A stretch of DNA of 64,000 nucleotides, taken from positions 186,001 to 250,000 of the forward strand of contig NZ_JBHSAF010000006.1 of assembly GCF_042649925.1 (NCBI RefSeq), given 5' to 3'. Within the stretch, counting starts at the first letter, position 1, and every line of letters starts with the position of its first letter. The notes under the pieces were generated by a model. The model searched no databases. It was not told where the DNA came from and was given only the letters and a program-made list of their open reading frames with translations. A program made the position numbers and the translations under genes. Of this stretch, positions 43,005-51,967 are shown piece by piece. Source of the DNA: Pseudaeromonas sharmana (GTDB taxonomy: Bacteria > Pseudomonadota > Gammaproteobacteria > Enterobacterales > Aeromonadaceae).

Positions 43005-43032
43005 ATTATATAGAGGCCCCGGTACGGATCAA
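43005..43032 (-). promoter_or_regulatory. Internal promoter before ftsQ-ftsA-ftsZ
   Basis: On the minus strand TTGATC (43032-43027), a 16-bp spacer and TATAAT (43010-43005) precede the ftsQ ATG by about 80 bp. The promoter lies where ddlB would be. A GCCCCGGT/ACCGGGGC stem (43056-43049, 43023-43016) reaches into its spacer. Confidence 0.6.
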
Positions 43033-43062
43033 AACACCCGCTTGCAAAACCGGGGCTTGGGC

Positions 43063-44517
43063 TCACTCTTGTCCTTTCATCCGGACGATATCCAAACGCA
43101 TTTCAGCCAGCATTTTCGCCAGGGCACCGACATTCCCCGCACCTTGCGTCAACACCAGATCACCCTCTTGCACCAACTCTGCCAGCACGGCCGGGACTTC
43201 CGCCGGGGTCGATACAAAGATCGGCTCCAGCTGGCCGCGTTGACGAATCGAACGACACAGCGCACGCCCATCGGCGCCCGGTATCGGATCCTCGCCCGCG
43301 GCATAGACTTCCAGCACGATGAGGACATCAACCTTGGAGAGCACCTCGGCAAAGTCTTCATACAAATCCCTGGTCCGCGTGTAACGGTGCGGCTGGAAAA
43401 TCATGACCAGACGACGCTGAGCCCAACCTCCGCGCGCGGCATTGATCGTCACACGCACTTCACTTGGATGGTGACCATAATCATCCACCAGCATGGCCTT
43501 GCCACGCCCGGTCTCGAACTCGCCATAATGCTGGAAGCGACGCCCAACCCCTTCGAAACGTGCCAACGCGGCGATGATGGCCTCGTCCGCGATACCGTCC
43601 TCTGTCGCGACGGCAATCGCGGCAGCGGCATTCAGGGCATTGTGGCGGCCAGGCAGGTTCAGGGTCACATCCAGCAAGGAGCCATCGTGTCGACGGACCT
43701 TGAAGCGGCTACGCTGGGTCTCCTGCACGAAGTCAAGGACCTGGACATCGGCATCATCGCTGTAACCATAAGTAATGGTGGCTCGACCGATTTCCGGTAA
43801 CAGGCCGCGGATAACCGGATCATCGATGCAAACCACCGCCAAGCCATAAAACGGCAGGTTGTGCAGGAACTCGATGAAGGTCGCCTTCAACTTATTAAAG
43901 TCGCCCCCGTAGGTGTCCATGTGATCCGCTTCGATATTGGTCACAATTGACACCATCGGTTGCAGATGCAAAAACGAGGCGTCACTCTCGTCGGCCTCGG
44001 CAATCAGGTAACGACTGCTACCAAGGCGTGCATTGGTACCGGCACTGTTCAGCAGGCCGCCGATGACAAAGGTCGGATCGCGATCCGCTTCGGCATAAAT
44101 GGTCGACACCAGACTGGTCGTGGTCGTCTTGCCATGAGTCCCGGCGACCGCGATACCGTGACGATAACGCATCAATTCAGCCAGCATCTCGGCACGGCGC
44201 ACAACGGGGATCCGCTGTTCACGCGCAGCGATGATTTCCGGGTTGTCAGCATGGATGGCGGTCGATACCACGACCACGCTGGCGCCGGACACATGACTGG
44301 CTTCATGGCCGATAAAGATGGTGGCGCCCAACTCGGCCAAGCGCTGTGTGACCCGGTTGGTCGCGATATCCGAGCCGGAAATCTGATAGCCCTCATTGGC
44401 CAACACTTCGGCAATCCCCCCCATGCCAGCCCCACCGATGCCGATAAAATGGATCCGCCGGACCCGACGCATCTCAGGAATCATGGTTCTCAGCTTTGCC
44501 AGTTCGACCTTGGTCAT
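43063..44517 (-). CDS. murC: UDP-N-acetylmuramate--L-alanine ligase
   Basis: Adds L-Ala to UDP-MurNAc, first of the Mur ligases. N-terminal GIGGAGMGGIAEVL binds UDP, the ATP loop is GTHGKTTT at 126-133, and DDYGHHPSEV and FQPHRYTRT are family motifs. ATG 44517 gives 484 residues (E. coli 491) and overlaps the murG stop by 4 bp; the longer frame start at 44550 lies inside murG. Confidence 0.97.
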   Translation of the reverse strand: MTKVELAKLRTMIPEMRRVRRIHFIGIGGAGMGGIAEVLANEGYQISGSDIATNRVTQRLAELGATIFIGHEASHVSGASVVVVSTAIHADNPEIIAAREQRIPVVRRAEMLAELMRYRHGIAVAGTHGKTTTTSLVSTIYAEADRDPTFVIGGLLNSAGTNARLGSSRYLIAEADESDASFLHLQPMVSIVTNIEADHMDTYGGDFNKLKATFIEFLHNLPFYGLAVVCIDDPVIRGLLPEIGRATITYGYSDDADVQVLDFVQETQRSRFKVRRHDGSLLDVTLNLPGRHNALNAAAAIAVATEDGIADEAIIAALARFEGVGRRFQHYGEFETGRGKAMLVDDYGHHPSEVRVTINAARGGWAQRRLVMIFQPHRYTRTRDLYEDFAEVLSKVDVLIVLEVYAAGEDPIPGADGRALCRSIRQRGQLEPIFVSTPAEVPAVLAELVQEGDLVLTQGAGNVGALAKMLAEMRLDIVRMKGQE

Positions 44518-45593
44518 GCTTTTTCTCTCTTTTTTGTCAGCGCTTCGCACACCACAGCGACGCGCTCGGTGGCATTCAAGATGGCCTGTTTACGGGCCGC
44601 CGTCGCCATCTGTGCACGGCAATCGACATCCTGCAGCTCACGAAGAGCCGCAGCCAAACCTTCAGGCGTCAGTTCACGCTGAGGCATCAATAACGCAGCG
44701 CCTTGTTGTGTCAGGCTTTCGGCATTGCGGGTCTGGTGATCATCGACGGCATGAGGCAGCGGAACAAAAATCGCCGGCAACCCTGCCGCGGCGACTTCGG
44801 CCACTGTCAGCGCACCAGCCCGGCAGACAATCACATCCGCCCAGGCATAAGCGGCCGCCATATCGGTGATGAACTCGCACACCTCGGCTTCGACACCGAC
44901 ATCGCGATAGCGCATCTCGACATCGTCCCGATTACCCTTGCCAGTCTGGTGACGTATGTCCAGTCCCTCAAGCAGGGCTGCAGCCGCAGGGACCGTCTGG
45001 TTCAAGACCCGAGCGCCCAGGCTTCCGCCGACGATCAACACCCGCAACGACGCTCCGGGTTGCGGAGCGGCTCTGGGCGCCTCGGCCAAAGCGACCACCT
45101 CGGAACGCACCGGATTACCAACCACTTCGACTTTTTCATGCGCTGCAAACGCACCGGGGAAGCCGAGCAATACACGGCGTGCCAATCGTGCCAGCCAGCG
45201 ATTTGTCAGACCGGCCGCGGCATTTTGTTCATGCAGCACCAGCGGGATCCCCGCCAGCCAGGCCGCAACGCCCCCCGGACCAGAGGCAAATCCGCCCATG
45301 CCGAGCACGACATCGGGCTGGAAGCACCTCAGCACACGCCGAGCCTGCAGAATCGAACGCAAGATACGCCACGGAGCGGCCAGCAGACGTAACAGACCAT
45401 TCCCGCGCACGCCCTGAATATCGATAAACGAGATCGGATAGCCATGGGCCGGGACCAGCTCGGCCTCCATGCGATCAGCCGTGCCCAGCCAATGTATCGT
45501 CCACCCCTGTGCCGACAGATGGTGCGCAACCGCCAGGCCGGGGAACACATGCCCGCCGGTACCACCCGCCATCACCAGCAACCGCTTACTCAT
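44514..45593 (-). CDS. murG: UDP-GlcNAc:lipid I N-acetylglucosaminyltransferase MurG
   Basis: Peripheral membrane GT-B glycosyltransferase that turns lipid I into lipid II. The N-terminal glycine loop GGTGGHVFPGLAVA and the second loop VLIVGGSLGARVLN are present, with the UDP-GlcNAc motif CRAGALTVAEVAAAGLPAIFVPLPHA. Length 359 (E. coli 355). Overlaps both ftsW and murC by 4 bp. Confidence 0.97.
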   Translation of the reverse strand: MSKRLLVMAGGTGGHVFPGLAVAHHLSAQGWTIHWLGTADRMEAELVPAHGYPISFIDIQGVRGNGLLRLLAAPWRILRSILQARRVLRCFQPDVVLGMGGFASGPGGVAAWLAGIPLVLHEQNAAAGLTNRWLARLARRVLLGFPGAFAAHEKVEVVGNPVRSEVVALAEAPRAAPQPGASLRVLIVGGSLGARVLNQTVPAAAALLEGLDIRHQTGKGNRDDVEMRYRDVGVEAEVCEFITDMAAAYAWADVIVCRAGALTVAEVAAAGLPAIFVPLPHAVDDHQTRNAESLTQQGAALLMPQRELTPEGLAAALRELQDVDCRAQMATAARKQAILNATERVAVVCEALTKKREKA

Positions 45594-46771
45594 ACCTCTC
45601 CCTTTTGCAGGACCTGTCCACTGTCCCGCCTGAGTTCAAAATCGATGCGTATCAACAAGGCAACTGCCATGCTCATGGCGATCAGACTGGAGCCGCCGTA
45701 ACTGACCAGCGGCAACGTCAAGCCCTTGGTCGGCAGCATGCCGGCCGCCGCGCCGACATTGATCACGGTCTGGAAACCAAACCAGATACCGATGCCGCAG
45801 CCGACATAGCCATCAAACTGTTTCCCCTTGTCCAGCGCCGCGCGGCCAATTTGCAATGCCTTGAAGACCAAGGCCAGTTGCAATGCCAGCACCAGCAGCA
45901 CGCCGAAATAACCGAGCTCCTCACCCAGGATCGCGAAGACAAAGTCGGTATGCGCCTCCGGCAGGTACTCCAGTTTCTGTACCGAGTTACCCAATCCCTG
46001 GCCAAAGAACCCACCGCGACCAAACGCCATCAGCGATTGAGTCAACTGATAACCACTGCCGAACGGATCGGCCCACGGGTCGAGAAACGAGGTCACCCGC
46101 CGCATCCGGTAGGGTTCGAACAGGATCAACATGACCAGTGCCGCAACGCCCATCATGATCATCAGTACAAACTGGAATAAACGAGCTCCGGCAAGGAACA
46201 ACAACCCCAGCGTGGTCACAAACAGCACGACGACCGAGCCTAAATCCGGTTGCGCCAGCAACAGCAGCGCCATGCAGAACACCAGCGCCAACGGTTTGAG
46301 AAAGCCGGAGAAGTGGCCGCGGACTTCATCCAGTCGCCGCACCAAATAACCGGAAAGATAGGTGATCAACACCAGCTTGGCGGTTTCCGCCGGTTGCAAA
46401 TTGAACGGGCCGAGCGGCAACCAACGCTTGGCGCCATTGACACTGTGTCCGGCCACCAGCACAACCAGTAGCATCAGAATTGAGAAAATCAGCAGCTGGC
46501 CGCCCCATTCCTGCCAATAGCGCACCGGCACATACAAGGTTGCAACCGCCGCCAACGTGCAGAGGAACAGGAAGATCAGATGCCGTTTGACAAAGAAAAA
46601 GGCGTCATTTTGCAACGAGACCCCTTCGGTGATCGAGGCAGATGCCACCATGATCAGACCGACGGCCATCAGTGTCGCCGCCAGAACCAGCAGTTGCCGG
46701 TCATACAAGGAGCTGCGGTCAGGTACCAGCCAGCGCCAGACGGCCGAGGTAGCGTTGCGCAACAAGGTCAT
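45590..46771 (-). CDS. ftsW: Division-specific SEDS glycosyltransferase FtsW
   Basis: Polytopic SEDS protein that polymerises lipid II with FtsI at the septum. Length 393 with about ten membrane segments. Hallmarks are the periplasmic motif KRWLPLGPFNLQPAE (with conserved residues of the catalytic cavity), QPDLGS, AFGRGGFFGQGLGNS and the C-terminal LPLVSYGGSSL. The order ftsW-murG-murC with 4-bp overlaps identifies it as FtsW and not RodA. Confidence 0.96.
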   Translation of the reverse strand: MTLLRNATSAVWRWLVPDRSSLYDRQLLVLAATLMAVGLIMVASASITEGVSLQNDAFFFVKRHLIFLFLCTLAAVATLYVPVRYWQEWGGQLLIFSILMLLVVLVAGHSVNGAKRWLPLGPFNLQPAETAKLVLITYLSGYLVRRLDEVRGHFSGFLKPLALVFCMALLLLAQPDLGSVVVLFVTTLGLLFLAGARLFQFVLMIMMGVAALVMLILFEPYRMRRVTSFLDPWADPFGSGYQLTQSLMAFGRGGFFGQGLGNSVQKLEYLPEAHTDFVFAILGEELGYFGVLLVLALQLALVFKALQIGRAALDKGKQFDGYVGCGIGIWFGFQTVINVGAAAGMLPTKGLTLPLVSYGGSSLIAMSMAVALLIRIDFELRRDSGQVLQKGEV

Positions 46772-48060
46772 AGCGCCTCCACCAAGTCACAGAAACGATC
46801 ACCGCGGGCCTCAAAGTTACGGAACATGTCCAGGCTGGCACAGGCTGGAGCCAGCAGCACCCAGTCGCCGGCCTGGGTCAAGGCTGCGGCACGCGCGACC
46901 GCGGCTTCCAGATCGGCCACCCGCTCCGCCTGAGGACCCAACGCAGCTAACAGCTCGGCATCTTGGCCAAAACACAGCAAGTGATCGATGCCATGACCGA
47001 GCAAGGCTTGTAACGGTGCAAAGTCTTGCCCCTTGCCCTGCCCTCCGGCAATCAATACCAGTTTACCGGTAACAGCCTCGGCAATACCCGACACCGCCGC
47101 CAGCGTGGAGCCGACGTTGGTTGCCTTCGAGTCGTTAATCCAGCGCACTCCGTTATGCTCACGCACAAACTGACAACGGTGTGGTAGCCCACTGAAACGG
47201 CGCAGCACCGCCAGCTGCGGTGCACGAGGAATATCAACAGCATCGCACAATGCCATGGCCGCTAGCGCATTCATCTGATTATGCGCCCCGACAATCTGCA
47301 TCTGACTAACCGGCATCACCGGCTCCCCTGCGACTGCCAACCAAAGTTCGCCCTGATGTCGTATGCGACCATACTGCTGGTCATCCAGTCCAAACGAACG
47401 CCAAACCGGCTGACCAAGCGGCAGCGTCGCCGCATCGTCACGGTTGCTGATGATACGCCGGGCGCCATTATGAATACGTTGTTTGGCCGCCAGATAGCCC
47501 GCCATGCCATCATACCGATCCAGGTGATCTTCACTCAGATTCAGAATCACTGCCGCGGCCGCTTGCAGAGTGTGCGTCGTCTCCAGTTGGAAACTGGACA
47601 ACTCCAGCACATAAAGATCCGCCGGTTGCAGCAACAGATCCAACGCCGGGGTGCCGATATTGCCACCAACACCGACCGACAATCCGGCCTCAGCCGCCAT
47701 CTCACCGACCAGCGTAGTCACAGTACTCTTACCATTCGACCCGGTGATCGCCACTATCGATGCCCTGGCTTGGCGCACGAACAACTCAATATCACCGATG
47801 ATTTCGACACCGGCCTTTGCGGCCGCTTGCAGTGCAGGGGTCGCCAACGCAATGCCGGGGCTGGCAATGATCAGCTCGGCCTGACACAGCAGACGCTCAT
47901 CCAACGGGCCAGTATGCAACGGCACGCCCGCGGGCAAGCTCTCCTGCCCGGGCGGATGGTTGCGGGTATCGACAACAGTCGGTGTCACACCAGCGCGCAG
48001 GAAATGATGCACACAGGAGAGACCCGTTTTGCCCAATCCAAGGATGATCACCTTTTGCAT
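46768..48060 (-). CDS. murD: UDP-N-acetylmuramoyl-L-alanine--D-glutamate ligase
   Basis: Adds D-Glu to UDP-MurNAc-L-Ala. N-terminal LGLGKTGLSCVHHF binds UDP. The ATP loop GSNGKST is at 107-113, LNLSEDHLDRY and NDSKATNVGST are Mur-ligase motifs. Length 430 (E. coli 438). It is 6 bp downstream of mraY and overlaps ftsW by 4 bp. Confidence 0.97.
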   Translation of the reverse strand: MQKVIILGLGKTGLSCVHHFLRAGVTPTVVDTRNHPPGQESLPAGVPLHTGPLDERLLCQAELIIASPGIALATPALQAAAKAGVEIIGDIELFVRQARASIVAITGSNGKSTVTTLVGEMAAEAGLSVGVGGNIGTPALDLLLQPADLYVLELSSFQLETTHTLQAAAAVILNLSEDHLDRYDGMAGYLAAKQRIHNGARRIISNRDDAATLPLGQPVWRSFGLDDQQYGRIRHQGELWLAVAGEPVMPVSQMQIVGAHNQMNALAAMALCDAVDIPRAPQLAVLRRFSGLPHRCQFVREHNGVRWINDSKATNVGSTLAAVSGIAEAVTGKLVLIAGGQGKGQDFAPLQALLGHGIDHLLCFGQDAELLAALGPQAERVADLEAAVARAAALTQAGDWVLLAPACASLDMFRNFEARGDRFCDLVEAL

Positions 48061-48066
48061 AATCGC

Positions 48067-49149
48067 TTACCGCAGTTTCAGGGTCACCAGACCCAGTAGC
48101 ACCAACACCAGTGTGATAATCCAGAAGCGCACTATGACGCGCGGCTCTGGCCAGCCCTTCAATTCGTAATGATGGTGAATCGGAGCCATACGGAAAATTC
48201 GCTGGCCGCGTAACTTGTAGGATCCGACTTGCAGAATCACCGACAGGGTTTCCATGACAAAGACCCCGCCCATGATCACCAGCAGGAACTCCTGACGAAT
48301 CAATACCGCAATGACGCCCAACACGCCCCCCAGCGCCAGTGAACCGACATCGCCCATGAACACTTGAGCCGGATAGGTATTGAACCAGAGGAATCCAAGC
48401 CCGGCACCGGCAATCGCCGTGCAGACCACCACCAGTTCAGAGGCATGCGCAACATAGGGAATGTGCAGGTAACTGGCAAAGTTGACGTTCCCGGTCGCCC
48501 ACGCGACCAGCGCCAGTCCAGATGCCACCATGACAGTCGGCATAATAGCCAACCCATCCAGACCGTCGGTCAGGTTCACTGCGTTCGAGGAGCCGACAAT
48601 CACCAGATAGCAGAACGGGATAAACAGCAGACCCATTTCAGGCATGAACTGTTTGAAGAACGGCACCACCAGGGTCGTTTCCGCCCCGCCAGCCGAACTG
48701 GAGTAGAGATAAATCCCCACCGCAATGGCCGCCAGCGACTGCCAAAAGTATTTCCAGCGGGCAATCAGACCCTTGGTATCCTTGCGTACCACCTTGCGGT
48801 AGTCATCAACAAAGCCAATGGCGCCGTAAACTACCAGCACGAATAACACGACCCATACATAGGGATTGCTCAGGCGCGCCCATAACAACACCGAGATCAG
48901 GATCGATGAGAGGATCATTACGCCACCCATGGTGGGCGTACCGCGCTTGCTGAAGTGCGATTCTGGGCCATCGTGACGAACAACCTGGCCAATCTGCAGC
49001 AGCTGGAGGCGACGGATGACATGCGGCCCCATCCAGAGCGCGACCGCCAAGGCGGTCAGAATCGCCATAATGGCCCGGAATGTCAGGTAGGAGACCACAT
49101 GAAACAGTGAAAAATAGGGCGTCAGTAACTCCGCCAACCAGACTAGCAT
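48067..49149 (-). CDS. mraY: Phospho-N-acetylmuramoyl-pentapeptide transferase MraY
   Basis: Ten-helix inner-membrane enzyme that joins UDP-MurNAc-pentapeptide to undecaprenyl phosphate, giving lipid I. Length 360, the same as E. coli. Hallmarks: KRGTPTMGGVMIL, FVDDYRKV with the catalytic aspartates, NAVNLTDGLDGLA, and HHHYELKGWPEPRVIVRFW. Overlaps murF by 7 bp. Confidence 0.98.
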   Translation of the reverse strand: MLVWLAELLTPYFSLFHVVSYLTFRAIMAILTALAVALWMGPHVIRRLQLLQIGQVVRHDGPESHFSKRGTPTMGGVMILSSILISVLLWARLSNPYVWVVLFVLVVYGAIGFVDDYRKVVRKDTKGLIARWKYFWQSLAAIAVGIYLYSSSAGGAETTLVVPFFKQFMPEMGLLFIPFCYLVIVGSSNAVNLTDGLDGLAIMPTVMVASGLALVAWATGNVNFASYLHIPYVAHASELVVVCTAIAGAGLGFLWFNTYPAQVFMGDVGSLALGGVLGVIAVLIRQEFLLVIMGGVFVMETLSVILQVGSYKLRGQRIFRMAPIHHHYELKGWPEPRVIVRFWIITLVLVLLGLVTLKLR

Positions 49150-50501
49150 GTGTGCTCCTTGATGCTTCTTACGTGTTCAATGACTTCTTCCATGCGCGAA
49201 CTGCGCGCACCCTTGGCCAATAACACCAGATCGTCGTGTTCGGCCAACACTGCAGATACAGCTGCCAACAGCTGCGTTTTATCGGCAAAATGGGTGCCCT
49301 GCGCAGCCTCGGCCGCCACAGCAGACCAGCGTCCCACCGTGTAAACGCCATCCAACCCGGCTTGCCGCGCATGTTCACCGACCCGTCTGTGCTGGGCCTC
49401 CGCTTCGACACCCAGCTCTCCCATGTCCCCAAACACCAGCACGCGATAGCCAGGCATGGCTGCCAGCGTATCAATGGCCGCCAGGACCGACTCGACACTG
49501 GCATTGTAGGTATCATCAATCAAGGTGACACCCGGCAACGATTGAACGCACAACCGCCCTTTGACCGGCGCCATCTGCGCCAAACCGAGACGAATTTGCC
49601 CCAGCGAGGCGCCCAGGCTCTGCGTCGCGGCTGCCGCAGCCAAGGCATTGGCAATGTTGTGTTGCCCCGGCAATGGCAGATTGACGTCGATCTCGCCAAG
49701 CGGCGTGACCAGCGTAAATTGGCTGCCGTAGATCGGATCGACATGAATATCCCTGGCCGTAAAGTCAGCCTTGTTGTTGTGCAGGCCGAAACTGACCATG
49801 TTCGGGCCCAAATCCCCTTGCCAATGGGAGAAGAATTCGCTGTCGGCATTTACCACCGCAGTGCCATCCTCATCCAGTCCGGTGAAAATTTCGGACTTGG
49901 CCAACGCCACCCCCTGCAACGAGCCAAAGCCCTCAAGGTGCGCCGCAGCCACGTTGTTGATCAGCGCGACATGAGGCTTGACCAGCGATGTCGTCCAGGC
50001 AATTTCACCTGGGTGATTGGCACCCAGTTCCATCACCGCATACTGGTCTTGAGGAGTCAGCCGCAGCAAGGTCAACGGCACGCCAATTTCATTATTCAGG
50101 TTGCCTTTCGTCGCCAGGACTTGGCCCATCGTCGACAGTATGGCTGCGCTCATCTCTTTCACCGTGGTCTTGCCACAGCTGCCGGTAATAGCCAACACCT
50201 TGGGCTGCAGACGATCCCGCAGCAAGCGACCAAGGTGACCCAAGGCATAACGGGTATCTTCAACCAGAATCTGAGGCACAGCTAACGGTTGCCGTTCACT
50301 GACCAGCAAGGCGGTAGCACCACCCTCGACCGCCGCCTGACAGAACGCGTGTCCATCAAAGCGTTCCCCTTTGAGCGCGACAAACAGTGCTGCAGAAACC
50401 CGCTGACGGGTATCGGTGACAACGTCCTCGATCAGGGTATCGTCACCGTGCAACTGGGCACCTAATGCCACTGCAATCTCTTTTACCGACAATGGAATCA
50501 T
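49143..50501 (-). CDS. murF: UDP-N-acetylmuramoyl-tripeptide--D-alanyl-D-alanine ligase
   Basis: Adds D-Ala-D-Ala to the UDP-MurNAc tripeptide. The ATP loop is GSCGKTTVKEM near residue 105; MELGANHPGEIAW and DDTYNASVESVLAAID are MurF motifs. ATG 50501 forms a 4-bp ATGA overlap with the murE stop and gives 452 residues, the same as E. coli; GTG 50507 would add two. The ligase that supplies D-Ala-D-Ala (Ddl) is not encoded in this cluster. Confidence 0.96.
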   Translation of the reverse strand: MIPLSVKEIAVALGAQLHGDDTLIEDVVTDTRQRVSAALFVALKGERFDGHAFCQAAVEGGATALLVSERQPLAVPQILVEDTRYALGHLGRLLRDRLQPKVLAITGSCGKTTVKEMSAAILSTMGQVLATKGNLNNEIGVPLTLLRLTPQDQYAVMELGANHPGEIAWTTSLVKPHVALINNVAAAHLEGFGSLQGVALAKSEIFTGLDEDGTAVVNADSEFFSHWQGDLGPNMVSFGLHNNKADFTARDIHVDPIYGSQFTLVTPLGEIDVNLPLPGQHNIANALAAAAATQSLGASLGQIRLGLAQMAPVKGRLCVQSLPGVTLIDDTYNASVESVLAAIDTLAAMPGYRVLVFGDMGELGVEAEAQHRRVGEHARQAGLDGVYTVGRWSAVAAEAAQGTHFADKTQLLAAVSAVLAEHDDLVLLAKGARSSRMEEVIEHVRSIKEHTC

Positions 50502-51967
50502 GAACACTCCCCCAACAACAGACTGGCGGTCTCTCTGTCGCTGTAATGCAGTTTCTGTTTACCGATGATCTGATAGTCCTCGTGTCCCTTGCCAGCGATC
50601 AGAATGACATCACCGGCTCGGGCCTCGCTCCATGCTTGACGGATCGCCTGTTCACGCTGATGGATGACCCGGACCTGATCAGGGCGCGACAATCCGCCGC
50701 GCATATCCGCGATGATGGCCTCTGGCGCTTCAGTCCGCGGGTTGTCATCGGTCAGAATGACAACATCGGCCAGCTGTTCGGCCGCTGACGCCATCATGGG
50801 GCGCTTACCACGATCCCGATCACCACCACAGCCAACCAGGCAGAACAGGCGTCCGCGACAATGCAGGCGCGCCGCCGCCAAGGCTTTCTCCAATCCATCC
50901 GGGGTATGGGCGTAGTCCACGACGAGCAGCGGTTGCGCATCGCCACCGAAACATTCCATGCGCCCTGTAACCGGACTTAGCCGCGGTGCGGCTGCCAGCA
51001 AGGCCTTGAAGTCGTATCCAAGCACCAGCATCGCCGCCAGCGCGGCCAGGACATTCGACACATTAAACTGCCCCAGTAGCGAGGCGTCGAGCACCCCCTG
51101 GCCCCAGGAAGTCCGCAACGAGGCAGAAAAACCACGATCGTGGAAACGGACAGCCACGGCTTCAACGTAGCGGCTACCACGAGGGGCATTTTCCGGTAGC
51201 AGGGTATAGGTCACTGCCTGCGGTATTTGTTGTAACCACTGTCGCCCCACGGCATCGTCGGCGTTAAGCACAACATCCGCTGGTGCCACCATGGAGAACA
51301 GCTGCCGCTTGGCGGCGGCATAAGCGTCCATGTCGCCATGATAATCCAGATGATCGCGGCTCAAGTTGGTAAAGACGGCCACCGCAAACGACAAGGCGGA
51401 AACACGGTGCTGAACCAGCCCATGGGACGAGACCTCCATCGCCACCAGATCCGCTCCCAATGCCAGCTGCTGCGCCAGCTGTTGCTGGATTGCCAGCGGG
51501 CTGGCGGTTGTATTTTCAGTCGGCTGCAACGCACCAAACAGGCCATTACCGATGGTGCCCATCACCCCCGCCTGTCCACCCAGCAAGCTGCGCCAGTTGG
51601 CGATCAGCTGTGTGGTGGTGCTTTTGCCATTGGTGCCAGTGACACCAATCAGTTGCAGTTGTCGGGACGGCTCGCCGTAGAAACGCCCGGCCAGCTCGGA
51701 AACGCATCGCGCCAATCCGGGCACGGCAATACACAAGGCCGCACATTCAGGTACAGAATCCAATCCGGCGGGCTCAAACAGAATAGCTGCGGCCCCCTTG
51801 GCCGCCGCAGCGTTCATAAACTGGCGGCCATCAACAGCATGTCCCGGCAGAGCCAGAAACAGGTCGCCGGGCTGTACGGCCCGGCTATCAAGCTGCATCT
51901 CACGCAGCGCAACATTTGGCGCAGCTATTCCCAACGGGGAAAGCAAGGCATCAAGTGTGAGGGACAA
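50498..51967 (-). CDS. murE: UDP-N-acetylmuramoyl-L-alanyl-D-glutamate--2,6-diaminopimelate ligase
   Basis: Adds meso-diaminopimelate to UDP-MurNAc-L-Ala-D-Glu. The ATP loop GTNGKSTT is at 111-118 and the DNPR motif (DDNPRTE) marks meso-DAP specificity. Length 489 (E. coli 495). The start is TTG 51967; a full AGGAGG lies six bases upstream inside the end of ftsI, which decides it. It overlaps ftsI by 17 bp. Confidence 0.96.
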   Translation of the reverse strand: MSLTLDALLSPLGIAAPNVALREMQLDSRAVQPGDLFLALPGHAVDGRQFMNAAAAKGAAAILFEPAGLDSVPECAALCIAVPGLARCVSELAGRFYGEPSRQLQLIGVTGTNGKSTTTQLIANWRSLLGGQAGVMGTIGNGLFGALQPTENTTASPLAIQQQLAQQLALGADLVAMEVSSHGLVQHRVSALSFAVAVFTNLSRDHLDYHGDMDAYAAAKRQLFSMVAPADVVLNADDAVGRQWLQQIPQAVTYTLLPENAPRGSRYVEAVAVRFHDRGFSASLRTSWGQGVLDASLLGQFNVSNVLAALAAMLVLGYDFKALLAAAPRLSPVTGRMECFGGDAQPLLVVDYAHTPDGLEKALAAARLHCRGRLFCLVGCGGDRDRGKRPMMASAAEQLADVVILTDDNPRTEAPEAIIADMRGGLSRPDQVRVIHQREQAIRQAWSEARAGDVILIAGKGHEDYQIIGKQKLHYSDRETASLLLGECS

